Assembly: GCA_937871505.1 (NCBI GenBank)
Contig: CALMPF010000026.1
Span: 186,001 to 250,000 of the forward strand
Direction of reading: 5' to 3'
Length of the DNA stretch: 64,000 nt
From: an uncultured Planctomycetia bacterium
GTDB taxonomy: Bacteria > Planctomycetota > Phycisphaerae > Phycisphaerales > SM1A02
The notes under the pieces are model-generated. The model saw only the letters and a list, made by a program, of their open reading frames with translations. It had not been told where the DNA came from and searched no databases. Shown one piece after another: positions 30,010-38,125 of this stretch. Within the stretch, counting starts at the first letter, position 1. Each line of letters begins with the position of its first letter. Position numbers and translations under genes: made by a program.

Positions 30010-31067
30010 GCGTCGCTCGAAGCGGCCCGCTTCCGCGCGTTCCTGCTGCGATCCTCAGGCCGCTTTCGTGGGGATACCGAGCTGCGGTGGGCGCCCGCAA
30101 CGCCGTCTACGACCGCCTCGGCGCGGGCGCCGCGCTCGGACGACCGACGATCTCGATCGGAAACGTCGTCGCCGGGGGCACCGGCAAGACGCCCGTGACG
30201 GCGTGGATCGCCCGGCGCCTGATTGCGGCGGGCCATCGCCCGCTCATCGCGCTGCGCGGCTACGCCTCTGCGGCCGATCCCGAGCGAAGCGACGAGGCGC
30301 TGGAGTATCGCGAGCTGCTCCCGCAGACACCGCTGGCGATCGGGGCCGACCGCCGCCGGGCGATCGCGTCGATCGATCGCGCGACCTTCGACGTCGTCCT
30401 TCTCGACGACGCCTTTCAGCATCGGCGCCTCCGGCGCGATCTCGACTTGGTCCTCGTCGACGCGACTCGTCCATCCCTCGAAGACGCGCTCCTGCCGTGC
30501 GGGTGGCTGCGCGAACCCGCAACGGCGCTGCGCCGCGCCGACGCGGTGATCGTCACCCGCGCGAAGGCGACGGGGGGGGCGCTGGCCGATCGGATCGCCA
30601 TGCTGCATGGCCGCCCGCCGATCGCTTGGCTCCGGCACGTCTGGAGGAGGCTGGCGATGCACGCGCCGACGGGTCGGTGCGAGCTGCTGCCGCTCGATTG
30701 GCTGCGCGGGCGGCGCGTGGCGGTCTGCGCCGGGGTCGGCAATCCCGCCGCGTTCTTCGAACAGCTCGAGGCATCCGGTGCGCTCATCGCCGCGCAGGTG
30801 CCGGCGCGGGATCATCAGCGCTTCGACGAGGCGTTCCTGCGGGGCCTCGAGGGCCACCTCGGCGGTGCGCGCCCCCGGGGCGCCGACGGGGGGGTCGACG
30901 CGCTGGTCGTGTCGCGAAAGGACTGGGTGAAGCTCCGCGCGGCCGACTGGGCGCGGCTCGGCGCGCCGGTCGCCGTCCCCGAGCTCGAGATCGAACCGAT
31001 CGAGGGCGAAGAGGCGCTGGCGCAGATCGTCCTCGCGGCGGCGCAGCGTTCCGCCGGCCGTGAGTGA
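30006..31067 (+). CDS. lpxK: Tetraacyldisaccharide 4'-kinase LpxK
   Basis: 353-residue inner-membrane-associated kinase that phosphorylates the 4' position of the lipid A precursor. P-loop GGTGKT at residues 57-62, after the typical PTISIGNVVAG; the conserved DVVLLDDAFQHRRLRRD and DAVIVTRAKA segments are intact. It shows that the cell makes lipid A, unusual to see documented so clearly in this group. Overlaps the upstream membrane-protein gene by 4 bases. Confidence 0.95.
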   Translation: MSVARSGPLPRVPAAILRPLSWGYRAAVGARNAVYDRLGAGAALGRPTISIGNVVAGGTGKTPVTAWIARRLIAAGHRPLIALRGYASAADPERSDEALEYRELLPQTPLAIGADRRRAIASIDRATFDVVLLDDAFQHRRLRRDLDLVLVDATRPSLEDALLPCGWLREPATALRRADAVIVTRAKATGGALADRIAMLHGRPPIAWLRHVWRRLAMHAPTGRCELLPLDWLRGRRVAVCAGVGNPAAFFEQLEASGALIAAQVPARDHQRFDEAFLRGLEGHLGGARPRGADGGVDALVVSRKDWVKLRAADWARLGAPVAVPELEIEPIEGEEALAQIVLAAAQRSAGRE

Positions 31068-31164
31068 GAGGTGCCCCGGGCCCGGCGCTCCGCGTCGAGA
31101 GCGCGGTCGTCCTCGATCGCCGGGAGGCTCGCGCCCGGCGGCGGGCGGTCGATCCTGCCGCCAC

Positions 31165-31170
31165 TACACT
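31165..31170 (+). promoter_or_regulatory. -10-like TACACT, hldE
   Basis: TACACT exactly 6 bases before the hldE ATG (31177); no Shine-Dalgarno sequence. Suggests hldE has its own leaderless transcript despite following lpxK. Confidence 0.5.
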
Positions 31171-31176
31171 CAGCCC

Positions 31177-32703
31177 ATGCAGCTTGCCCGGCGGCTTGCC
31201 GAGTACTCGGAGTTCTCCGCGCTGGTCGTCGGCGACTTCATGCTCGACCAGCACATCTACGGCGCCGCGGAGCGGCTGAGCCCCGATGCGCCGGTTCCGG
31301 TGCTCGCGATCGATCGCATCGTCGATGTCCCGGGCGGCGCGAGCAACGTGGCGCTCTGCATCGAGGGGCTGCGGGGCCGCGTCCGCTGCGCGGGCGTGGT
31401 CGGCGCCGATGCGGAGGGTCGCCTTCTCGGCGAGCGCCTCGGAGCGATGGGCTGCGACACCTCGATGCTCGTCGAGGACCGATCGCGACCGACCACGGTG
31501 AAGCGCAACATCGTCGGCCTCGCCCAGCACCGCCATCCGCAGAAGATGTTCCGCCTCGATCAGGAGTCGCGGGCGCCGCTCGACCCGGAGATGACGGCGA
31601 CGCTTCTGCTCCGGATCGAGGCCGCCCTGGACTCCGTCGACGTCGTCTGCCTCGAGGACTACGGCAAGGGCGTCTGCACGCCGCAGCTCTGCGCCGAGCT
31701 TGCGGCGCTCTGCCAAACTCGCGGCCGCGAGCTGCTCGTTGATCCTGCCGCCATCGACGACTACCGGCGCTACTGCGGCGCGACGGTCATCACGCCCAAC
31801 CGCACCGAAGCCCGGCTCGCGCTCGGCGGCGCCCTGCTCTCCGTCGACGACCCCTCGGCCTTCGCGCAGATCGAGCGGCTGCGCGACTCCCTCGGGCTCG
31901 AGGCGGTCGTGGTCACGCTCGACCGCGACGGGATGCTGCTCGTCGAGCGCGGCGAGCAGCCGGCGCACGTTCCGACGGTGGCGCGGCAGGTCTACGACGT
32001 CACCGGCGCCGGGGACATGGTGCTCGCGGCGCTCGCCGGAGCGCGGGCGAACGGCTTCGGATGGCCCGAGGCGGTGCGCTTCGCCAACGCCGCGGCCGGC
32101 CTCGAGGTCGAGCTCTTCGGCGCCTGCGCCGTGCCCTTCGTCAAGGTCCGGCGCGAGGCGATGCGCCTCGAGGGCGCGCTCGGAAGCACAAAGTCGCTGG
32201 CGCTGGAGGAGCTCCTCCTCGAGCTCCAGGTGCATCGCCACGACGGCCGGCGCGTCGTCATGACCAACGGCTGCTTCGACGTGATCCATGCGGGCCACGT
32301 CGCCTACCTGCGGGAGGCGAAGGCGCTCGGCGACATCCTCGTCGTCGCGGTGAACGCCGACGCCGAGGTGGCGCGCCAGAAGGGACCGGGGCGTCCGGTC
32401 TTTCCGATCCCCGAGCGGCTGGAGATTCTCTCCGAGATGCGCTGCGTCGATTACGTCCTCGAGTTCCACGAGCCGACGGTCGATCGCCTGCTGCGGGAGA
32501 TCCGCCCGAACCTCTACGTCAAGGGAGGGGACTACCGCCCGGAGGCGATCAACGAGTACGGCACTGCGCGCGAACTCGGCATCGAAGTGAAGGTGCTCGG
32601 GTGGCGCGAGGGACTCGGCAGCCGCGAGGTGATCCGAAGGATGCTCAGGACCGAGGCGGCGGTCCCGTCCGTCGAGTCGCACACCGCGGCGCGCGACGCG
32701 TGA
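31177..32703 (+). CDS. hldE: Bifunctional heptose-7-phosphate kinase / ADP-heptose synthase HldE
   Basis: 508-residue two-domain enzyme making ADP-D-glycero-beta-D-manno-heptose for the LPS core. Residues ~1-335 are a PfkB-type kinase (GDFMLDQHIYGAAERLSPDA; GASNVA; catalytic VTGAGD with Asp280). Residues ~360-490 are a cytidylyltransferase-like domain (MTNGCFDVIHAGHVAYL with HxGH at 371-374; VKGGDY). Start ATG 31177 is preceded by TACACT at 6 bases; the frame extends upstream without homology. Together with the GT9 gene it indicates a heptose-containing LPS or related glycan. Confidence 0.96.
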   Translation: MQLARRLAEYSEFSALVVGDFMLDQHIYGAAERLSPDAPVPVLAIDRIVDVPGGASNVALCIEGLRGRVRCAGVVGADAEGRLLGERLGAMGCDTSMLVEDRSRPTTVKRNIVGLAQHRHPQKMFRLDQESRAPLDPEMTATLLLRIEAALDSVDVVCLEDYGKGVCTPQLCAELAALCQTRGRELLVDPAAIDDYRRYCGATVITPNRTEARLALGGALLSVDDPSAFAQIERLRDSLGLEAVVVTLDRDGMLLVERGEQPAHVPTVARQVYDVTGAGDMVLAALAGARANGFGWPEAVRFANAAAGLEVELFGACAVPFVKVRREAMRLEGALGSTKSLALEELLLELQVHRHDGRRVVMTNGCFDVIHAGHVAYLREAKALGDILVVAVNADAEVARQKGPGRPVFPIPERLEILSEMRCVDYVLEFHEPTVDRLLREIRPNLYVKGGDYRPEAINEYGTARELGIEVKVLGWREGLGSREVIRRMLRTEAAVPSVESHTAARDA

Positions 32704-33153
32704 CGGCCTCGGGTCGCGATCGCCGCAGGAAGGGGGACTCGACGAGCGCCGACCCGCGGCGCTCGTCGCCCGTCTCGCGTCGCCCGTCCGTCGTGGGCAG
32801 TCCCTCGTCGCTGGCAGGACGGGCTCTCTGGCGAGCCGCGAGCGCAGCGAAGGGCGGGCCCGGCGCGTCGGCGGGGGCTCGTCGGGAGCCCGGCACGGGC
32901 CATCCTGCGGCGTCGGCGGGAGGAGCGTGCGCGAGCCGTCACCGAGGGCGATTCTGGAGTCGCTCTAACCGCTTGATCGTGGCGAACTTGGGCTTGACCC
33001 TTCGCGCCGAGGGGGGGATACTCTGACTCGGTCAGCCTCGGCGGTGAAGATCGGCATCCGCGTCGAGGCGATGCGGACCCGTTGGGGAGGGAACCGGCGT
33101 CAGGAACGTCGGTTGCGCGGCCGTGTCGGCACGCCAACAGCGAGGGAACCGTC
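32704..33153. other. 450-bp intergenic region with HU promoter
   Basis: No gene supported. Its 3' third holds the only well-formed two-part promoter of the window (32994-33022) and a leader of about 130 bases before the HU gene. Confidence 0.5.
32994..33022 (+). promoter_or_regulatory. Sigma70-type promoter of the HU gene
   Basis: TTGACC (32994-32999), a 17-base spacer, then GATACT (33017-33022). It is a close match to the vegetative consensus with optimal spacing. The HU start lies about 130 bases downstream, so this transcript is leadered, unlike the TAnnnT-N6-ATG genes. Confidence 0.65.
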
Positions 33154-33462
33154 ATGAACCACTCGACGACGACCAAGAAAGAGCTCATCGATCGCATCGC
33201 CACCGGGACCAACCAGAAGCGGGCTGCGGTCAAGAAGACCGTTCAGGCGTTCTTGGACGCGGTGATCGGCGAGCTCGCGGCCGGGAAGCGTTTGGAACTT
33301 CGGGATTTCGGCGTCTTCGAGATCCGCGAGCGGAGGGCGCGGCTGGCGCAGAACCCCAAGACGCTCGAGCGCGTCCAGGTTCCGCCGAAGAAGACCGTCA
33401 AGTTCAAGGTCGGCCGCCTGATGAAGGAGTCCGTCGGAGAGAACGACGGCGCCCGCGACTGA
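33154..33462 (+). CDS. HU/IHF-family DNA-binding protein
   Basis: 102-residue histone-like protein: helical N-terminal part (TKKELIDRIATGTNQKRAAVKKTVQAFLDAVIGEL), then the beta-arm region with RLELRDFGVFEIRERRARLAQNPKT (family pattern GF-x-x-F and RNPxT) and VKFKVGRLMKE. It bends and compacts DNA. ATG 33154 has a weak GAGGGAA purine run upstream. Located before dnaB. HU versus IHF subunit cannot be told apart by eye. Confidence 0.93.
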   Translation: MNHSTTTKKELIDRIATGTNQKRAAVKKTVQAFLDAVIGELAAGKRLELRDFGVFEIRERRARLAQNPKTLERVQVPPKKTVKFKVGRLMKESVGENDGARD

Positions 33463-33718
33463 GACCCCGGCGCTGCGGCGGGTCGAAACGGGTTCGTCGG
33501 ACTGACCGGACGGCCTGATCGAGCGCCCGGGCCCTGAAGCGGCGCGGATGCCGAGGACGGATGCCGCGAAAGCTGCCAGCGCGCAGAGGCGCGGCTGACG
33601 CGACCGCACGCTGCGCACCGACGCGAGACGACGCGGGCCGTCTCCCGAAGGCGCGCAAGAACGCGTTGCCCCGGCGATCAGGCGCCGTGGCGCGCAGGAC
33701 AATCTGTGCATTGAACCG

Positions 33719-33736
33719 CATCGCCTTCCGGCGATG
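33719..33736 (+). promoter_or_regulatory. Hairpin just upstream of the dnaB start
   Basis: CATCGCC-TTCC-GGCGATG, a 7-bp stem with a 4-base loop ending 5 bases before the dnaB ATG, where a ribosome would dock. It could modulate dnaB translation; no Shine-Dalgarno sequence is visible otherwise. Confidence 0.4.
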
Positions 33737-33741
33737 GTGGC

Positions 33742-35457
33742 ATGGAGGCCATGGCAGGGTCGCTTCACGATCGAGTTGATGACGGCACCGAGGGCGCCAA
33801 CGGCTCGCGGCACGCGCGCGGCGGGCGCCACGGCGATGGCCGTTCCTGGCGCGGACCCTCGCCGGAGCAGGTGCGGCGGGAGGCATCGCGGCTCCTCGAG
33901 ACGATCCCGCCGCACGCGATCGAGGCGGAGATGAGCGTCCTCGGGTCGATGCTCCTCGACGATCGCGTCGTCGGCGACATCATCGCCGTGCTGAAGGGGC
34001 CGGATGACTTCTCGCGGCCCGCCCACGGCACGATCTATCGCCACATGGTCGAGCTCTACGACCGTGAGAACGCAGTCGACATCGTCAAGCTGCACCAGCG
34101 CCTGCTCGACCGCGGCGTGCTCGAGTCCGTCGGCGGACTGGACTATCTCGTCGAGCTGGGCAACTCCGTGCCCTCATCCGCCTTCGCCGTCGAGCACGCG
34201 CGGATGGTCCGCGACAAGGCGATCCTCCGCTCGCTGATAGACGCCGCGGGCGAGATCCTCGTCGACGCCCACGGCGCCGGACTTGCCGCGCGCGAGCTGC
34301 TTCAGTCGGCGGAGGCGAGGATCTTCGCGATCGCGCAGGACACCGAGCAGGCATCGGCGTCGTCGCTCGCGGAGCTGATCCAGGACGCCCTTCAGCAGAT
34401 CGAGGCGAACGAAGGGCGCCACGTCACGGGGATCGCGACCGGGTACTACGAGCTCGACGAGATGACCAGCGGCTTCCAGCCGGGAGAGCTGCTCGTGCTC
34501 GCGGCCCGTCCGTCGATGGGAAAGACGGCCCTCGCGCTCAACCTCGCGGAGAACATCGCCTCCGGCGGGGCCCCCGTGGCGATCTTCTCGCTGGAGATGA
34601 GCCGCCAGCAGCTTGTGCAGCGGCTCATCTGCGCGCGCTCAGGCGTCGACGGCCACCGGCTGCGCAGGGGGATGCTCTCGAAGGATGACTACGGACGGCT
34701 GCTCGGCGCCTGCGGCGAGCTCTCCTCGGCGCCGATCTTCATCGACGACACGCCGGGACTCACGCTCCTCCAGCTTCGCTCGAAGGCGAGGCGGCTCCGC
34801 GAGCGCATGAACATCGAGGCGGTGATCATCGACTACCTCCAGCTCATGTCCGTCGGCGGGCGGGTGGAGAGCCGGCAGATCGAGGTCAGCGAGATCAGCC
34901 GCGGCGTCAAGGCGATGGCCCGCGAACTGCGCGTGCCGGTCGTCTGCCTCAGCCAGCTCAACCGCGCCGCCGAGCAGCGCGAGGGGCACCGCCCGCGGAT
35001 GAGCGACCTCCGCGAGAGCGGCTCGATCGAGCAGGACGCCGACGTCGTGATGATGCTTCACCGCGAGGACTACTACCACCAGGGCGACATGGCGTGGCTG
35101 ACGGCGAACCAGGCCAAGATCGGCGTTGCGGAGCTCATCCTCGCAAAGCAGCGCAACGGCCCGACCGGCGTGGTCAACCTGCGATGGGACTCCGGCACCA
35201 CGCGCTTCCTCAACCTGAGCTGGGCGGGAAGCCCGGGCGGAGCGCAGGCGGCGCCGCGCGGCGGGTCCGCCGGTGCGGGATCCCGCGGCGCGCCGGCGGA
35301 GGGGGGCGACCGCGGCGGGGGTTCGGCGCACGCGCCCGGCGGCTGGACCGGGCGCGACGGCGCCGCGGGATCGCAGTTTCGAGGCGGTCCCCCGACAGGG
35401 CCGGTCGACAACTTCCGCGACGGCGGTGGACCGGATCTCGACGAGGGGATCGGGTAG
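33742..35457 (+). CDS. dnaB: Replicative DNA helicase DnaB
   Basis: 571-residue hexameric fork helicase. N-terminal DnaB domain (~50-155: PHAIEAEMSVLGSMLLDD), linker, then RecA-like domain with Walker A ARPSMGKT at 255-262, SLEMSRQQLVQRL, Walker B VIIDYLQLMS, and RESGSIEQDADVVMMLHRE (arginine finger region), ending LILAKQRNGPTG. Longer than E. coli DnaB (471 aa) because of a ~50-residue N-terminal extension and a ~90-residue Gly/Ala/Pro-rich, probably disordered tail after FLNL. No intein or insertion interrupts the motor. Confidence 0.97.
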   Translation: MEAMAGSLHDRVDDGTEGANGSRHARGGRHGDGRSWRGPSPEQVRREASRLLETIPPHAIEAEMSVLGSMLLDDRVVGDIIAVLKGPDDFSRPAHGTIYRHMVELYDRENAVDIVKLHQRLLDRGVLESVGGLDYLVELGNSVPSSAFAVEHARMVRDKAILRSLIDAAGEILVDAHGAGLAARELLQSAEARIFAIAQDTEQASASSLAELIQDALQQIEANEGRHVTGIATGYYELDEMTSGFQPGELLVLAARPSMGKTALALNLAENIASGGAPVAIFSLEMSRQQLVQRLICARSGVDGHRLRRGMLSKDDYGRLLGACGELSSAPIFIDDTPGLTLLQLRSKARRLRERMNIEAVIIDYLQLMSVGGRVESRQIEVSEISRGVKAMARELRVPVVCLSQLNRAAEQREGHRPRMSDLRESGSIEQDADVVMMLHREDYYHQGDMAWLTANQAKIGVAELILAKQRNGPTGVVNLRWDSGTTRFLNLSWAGSPGGAQAAPRGGSAGAGSRGAPAEGGDRGGGSAHAPGGWTGRDGAAGSQFRGGPPTGPVDNFRDGGGPDLDEGIG

Positions 35458-36032
35458 GAGGGAGCGGGCGGAACGCAGGGGCGGCGTTGCCTTCAGAGAC
35501 GCCGCTCGGCGACTCAGTCGGGCTGGCGCTGCTCGGACGGCGTGCGATCCGTCGCGGCGGTCGGTGGTCGGGGAGAGCGGATCACGGCGGAGGCGGCAGG
35601 GACCGGCGTCACCGAGGCGTGTCCGCTCGTCGCCGCAAGGGACAATCGCCCTCCCGTTCCTCTACAGTGCCGCTTCGGGCGCGCAAGTGCGGTCAGAGTG
35701 ACGCCGCCCAAAAGCCGCCCCAAAGCCGCCCCAAAGCCGCCCCAAAGCCGCCCCAAAGCCGCCCAGAGTCTCCCCAAGAGTCGCCCACGAGCGCCGCACA
35801 AGCGGATCAGATCGCAGCCGGACGCAGCGCGAATCAGCCGAGGTCAGCCGGACGCAGCGACCAACGATGGCCACCGCAGGGCCGCAGCACACCGCGAGTG
35901 CGTTGCGGCGTTGCTCACCCAGGCGACGCTCCGCGCGCACGCGCGACCTCAGCAGGGGCCGCGGGTTCCTCGGCGTTCTTGGAGTTCCGATGACGCCTGC
36001 GGCGAAGCGCCGCATCCCCCTCGCACTCGCAC
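35458..36032. other. 575-bp intergenic region with 11-bp minisatellite
   Basis: No gene supported. Contains the repeat at 35709-35765. The downstream 270 bases before the sigma-factor gene show no clear promoter. Confidence 0.5.
35709..35765. repeat. 11-bp tandem repeat (AAAGCCGCCCC)
   Basis: About five consecutive, almost identical copies of AAAGCCGCCCC, grading into diverged copies downstream (CCAGAGTCTCC). The period equals roughly one helical turn. Not part of a recognised gene. Confidence 0.9.
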
Positions 36033-36641
36033 GTGCCGAACGCACCCGGTGAGCATCGTCCCGATCCGATCTCCGCGGCGCTGCTTGCGGCGGCGGCCGG
36101 CGGCGATCAGGCGGCGTGGCGCGAGATCGTCGCCCGCTGCGCACCGCGGGTCTTCGGCGTGCTCCGCGGGCAGTGCGGGGATCCGGAGCTTGCCGAGGAG
36201 ATCGTCCAGAGCGCCTTCTGCACCGTGGCCGCGAAGATCGGCTCCTACGTCGACGACGGGCGCTTCGAGGCGTGGCTCTTCCGCATCGCCCTCAACCGCC
36301 TTCGGGACGAAGAACGGCGTCGCCGCCGGCATGCGGCGCCGACGGAGGAGTCCGTCCTGGCGACATTCGCGGGGCCCGATCGCGCCGGTTCCGGCCGCGG
36401 CGTGGCGTCCGATGCCGCGCGCTCTCCGGGCGCGCTCGAACGAAGTGAGGAGTTCGGCGCCCTCCACTGCGCGATCGAGCAGCTCTCGCCCGCCGACCGG
36501 CGCGTCGTGCAGCTCAGGCACTCCGGCGGCCTGAGCTTCCGACAGATCGCCGACGTGCTCGACGAGCCGCTCGGCACGGTGCTGGCGCGGCATCACCGCG
36601 CGATCCGGAAGCTGCGCGACCTGCTGGAGCGGAAGCCGTGA
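36033..36641 (+). CDS. ECF-type RNA polymerase sigma factor
   Basis: 202-residue extracytoplasmic-function sigma factor. Region 2: CGDPELAEEIVQSAFCTVAAK and FEAWLFRIALNRLRDEERRR (core binding and -10 recognition); region 4: LSPADRRVVQLRHSGGLSFRQIADVL followed by GTVLARHHRAIRKLRDLL (helix-turn-helix for -35). A ~35-residue Ala/Gly/Arg linker separates them. GTG start at 36033. Downstream lie a membrane protein that is a candidate anti-sigma factor (37240) and an exported helical protein (38126), giving a possible envelope-stress cassette, though separated by a 598-base spacer. Confidence 0.92.
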   Translation: MPNAPGEHRPDPISAALLAAAAGGDQAAWREIVARCAPRVFGVLRGQCGDPELAEEIVQSAFCTVAAKIGSYVDDGRFEAWLFRIALNRLRDEERRRRRHAAPTEESVLATFAGPDRAGSGRGVASDAARSPGALERSEEFGALHCAIEQLSPADRRVVQLRHSGGLSFRQIADVLDEPLGTVLARHHRAIRKLRDLLERKP

Positions 36642-36693
36642 TCGCGCTGCTCGGGATCACGAGAACGCGACCGAAGCCAGGCTCGTGGCGCGG

Positions 36694-36745
36694 TCGCCAG
36701 AAGCGGCGCTTCACCGCGTCGAGGCTCGCGCCCTTCAAGTCCGTC
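36694..36745 (-). repeat. Dispersed fold-back repeat, partial copy C
   Basis: Inverted relative to copy A: GCCAGAAGCGGCGCTTCACC, then GCGTCGAGGCTCGC, matching the reverse complement of the copy A right arm at most positions. The rest of the element is not recognisable, so this is a fragment or a diverged copy. Confidence 0.5.
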
Positions 36746-36969
36746 GGCTCCCTCACGTTCGGGGCCTGTCGGACCGTCGCGCTGGCGCCCCGCCGGCGCC
36801 GCACGCCGCTCCAGCGCGGACGTCCGACGCCAGTTGGACCGCGGTCCCGGGCGGCGGAATCGCCGTGGAGGGGCTCCGCAGTGGAGCCGATGGGCGCGCC
36901 CTGCGGGCATCCGCCAGGTCAGCGCTCGGCCCCGGACCATGCTCGAAGATCAATGGTCGGAGTCTGTTC

Positions 36970-37006
36970 GGGTTCCGGGGTTTGGGTTCGGGCTTTGGGT
37001 TTTGGG
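36970..37006 (+). other. G-quadruplex-forming motif
   Basis: Six tracts of three or four G (36970, 36977, 36984, 36990, 36997, 37004) separated by 3-4-base T-rich loops on the sense strand. This meets the G3+N1-7 rule with two spare tracts. Confidence 0.75.
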
Positions 37007-37088
37007 CCGAGCGTGACCTTTGCGGCCCGGCGTGGGGAGGAGGAGCGGGACCGCACTCGGCGGGGCAGGGCCCGCGAGGGACCGAGCA

Positions 37089-37147
37089 GCCTGTGGCGAA
37101 AGTCATTCGGGCTGCGGACGAGCGGACAAAGCACTCTCGCCACAGGC
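37089..37147 (+). other. Long inverted repeat (15-nt arms) in leader
   Basis: GCCTGTGGCGAAAGT (37089-37103) and ACTCTCGCCACAGGC (37133-37147) are complementary at 14 of 15 positions, with a 29-base loop. It lies 92 bases before the ATG at 37240. Confidence 0.8.
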
Positions 37148-37239
37148 GGCTCGGCGGCACGGCCCCGGCCACGCGAGCGAACCCTGCAATCGCCCCTCCC
37201 CTCGTGCGTTGTACTCCTGTCTCCTTCCTCCCCTCCACC

Positions 37240-37941
37240 ATGGTCCAGCACCGACCGGAACATCGCTCCCCAGACGACGACCTCGGCGGGTTTGCCGAGT
37301 TCGCGCTGGAGGCGACTCCGCCCCGCGACCCGTCGCTTGCGTCGCTTGAGCACGCGCTCGACGACTACGCCGCGCGGTTGGGTCGCGAGCTCCCGCCCGG
37401 AGCGATTGACCGGGTCGTCAGCGCTTCGGCAGTCCATCTTCCGAAGCCGGCGCCCTCGCTGCGGCTCATCGAAGCGGCTGGCGCACAGCCGGCCCGAAAC
37501 GGCGGCCGCGCCGCCGGGCTCGCGGGCGGCAACGGTTTCCAGCGATCGCTCCGGTTGGTGCTGGCCATGGCGGCGGCGGTTGCGCTCGCCTTCGTCGTCG
37601 CGACTCCGTTTGGCGGCGAGAGCCAGCGCGGCGCGTCGCCCGGAGTTCACGCGGTGATCGATGACGAGATCGCGGACTCGCTCTTCGCAATGCCCGGATC
37701 GTCGCGGGCCGAGTCGGCCCTCGTCGCTCTGCTGCACGATCGCGGCGCGGCGCTCGCCGACTCCGCAGGATCCGGCGCCTTCACCAACCTTCAGGTCTTC
37801 CCGATCTGCTCCGAGCCCGCGTGCGAGATCGCGTCGCTGCTCGACGTTCGTCAAACCGACGCGTTCGAGCTTGCGGAGGAGTTCGATCGGATCCGCGAGG
37901 CCGCGCTCGGAGGCGACGCGCGAGGCCGCGTCGAGCTCTGA
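37240..37941 (+). CDS. Single-pass membrane protein, candidate anti-sigma factor
   Basis: 233 residues. N-terminal ~95 residues cytoplasmic and helical (SLEHALDDYAARLGRELPPG; IDRVVSASAVHL), one transmembrane helix (~103-121: LRLVLAMAAAVALAFVVATPF), then ~110 residues presumably outside, with VFPICSEPACEIASLLDVRQ. This topology and its position after an ECF sigma gene suggest an anti-sigma factor, but no zinc HxxxCxxC anti-sigma motif is present, so the role is inference. ATG 37240 follows a pyrimidine-rich tract, with no Shine-Dalgarno sequence. Confidence 0.65.
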   Translation: MVQHRPEHRSPDDDLGGFAEFALEATPPRDPSLASLEHALDDYAARLGRELPPGAIDRVVSASAVHLPKPAPSLRLIEAAGAQPARNGGRAAGLAGGNGFQRSLRLVLAMAAAVALAFVVATPFGGESQRGASPGVHAVIDDEIADSLFAMPGSSRAESALVALLHDRGAALADSAGSGAFTNLQVFPICSEPACEIASLLDVRQTDAFELAEEFDRIREAALGGDARGRVEL

Positions 37942-38014
37942 GCCGGCGCGGAACACGGCATTCGAGCGAGCGGGCAGCCGTCTTCGGCCTCCGATCGCCC
38001 GATCTCTCCTATTC

Positions 38015-38049
38015 GCCGGAAGCCCCCCCCGGAAGCCCCCCCGGAAGCC
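38015..38049. repeat. Short tandem repeat CCGGAAGCCCCC
   Basis: Three copies of a ~13-base unit (CCGGAAGC plus a C-run) in the 184-base gap between the membrane protein and the next gene. Confidence 0.75.
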
Positions 38050-38125
38050 AGAACCAGCGGCGAACATCCCTCGGCCGAATCCACGCGCGTGCGGGTGACG
38101 CCGCGCTCCTCACTCACCCTCTTCC

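Larger units (their letters stand above)
36642..37239. other. 598-bp spacer with G-tracts, hairpin and repeat fragment
   Basis: No gene supported. Holds a fragment of the dispersed repeat (36694-36745), six G-tracts (36970-37006), a long inverted repeat (37089-37147) and a pyrimidine-rich tract directly before the next ATG. Confidence 0.55.

Noticed and set aside
36638-37657. 339-residue plus-strand frame across the sigma/anti-sigma spacer
   Set aside because: No codon-bias support or recognisable motif; it runs out of frame through the downstream membrane-protein gene.
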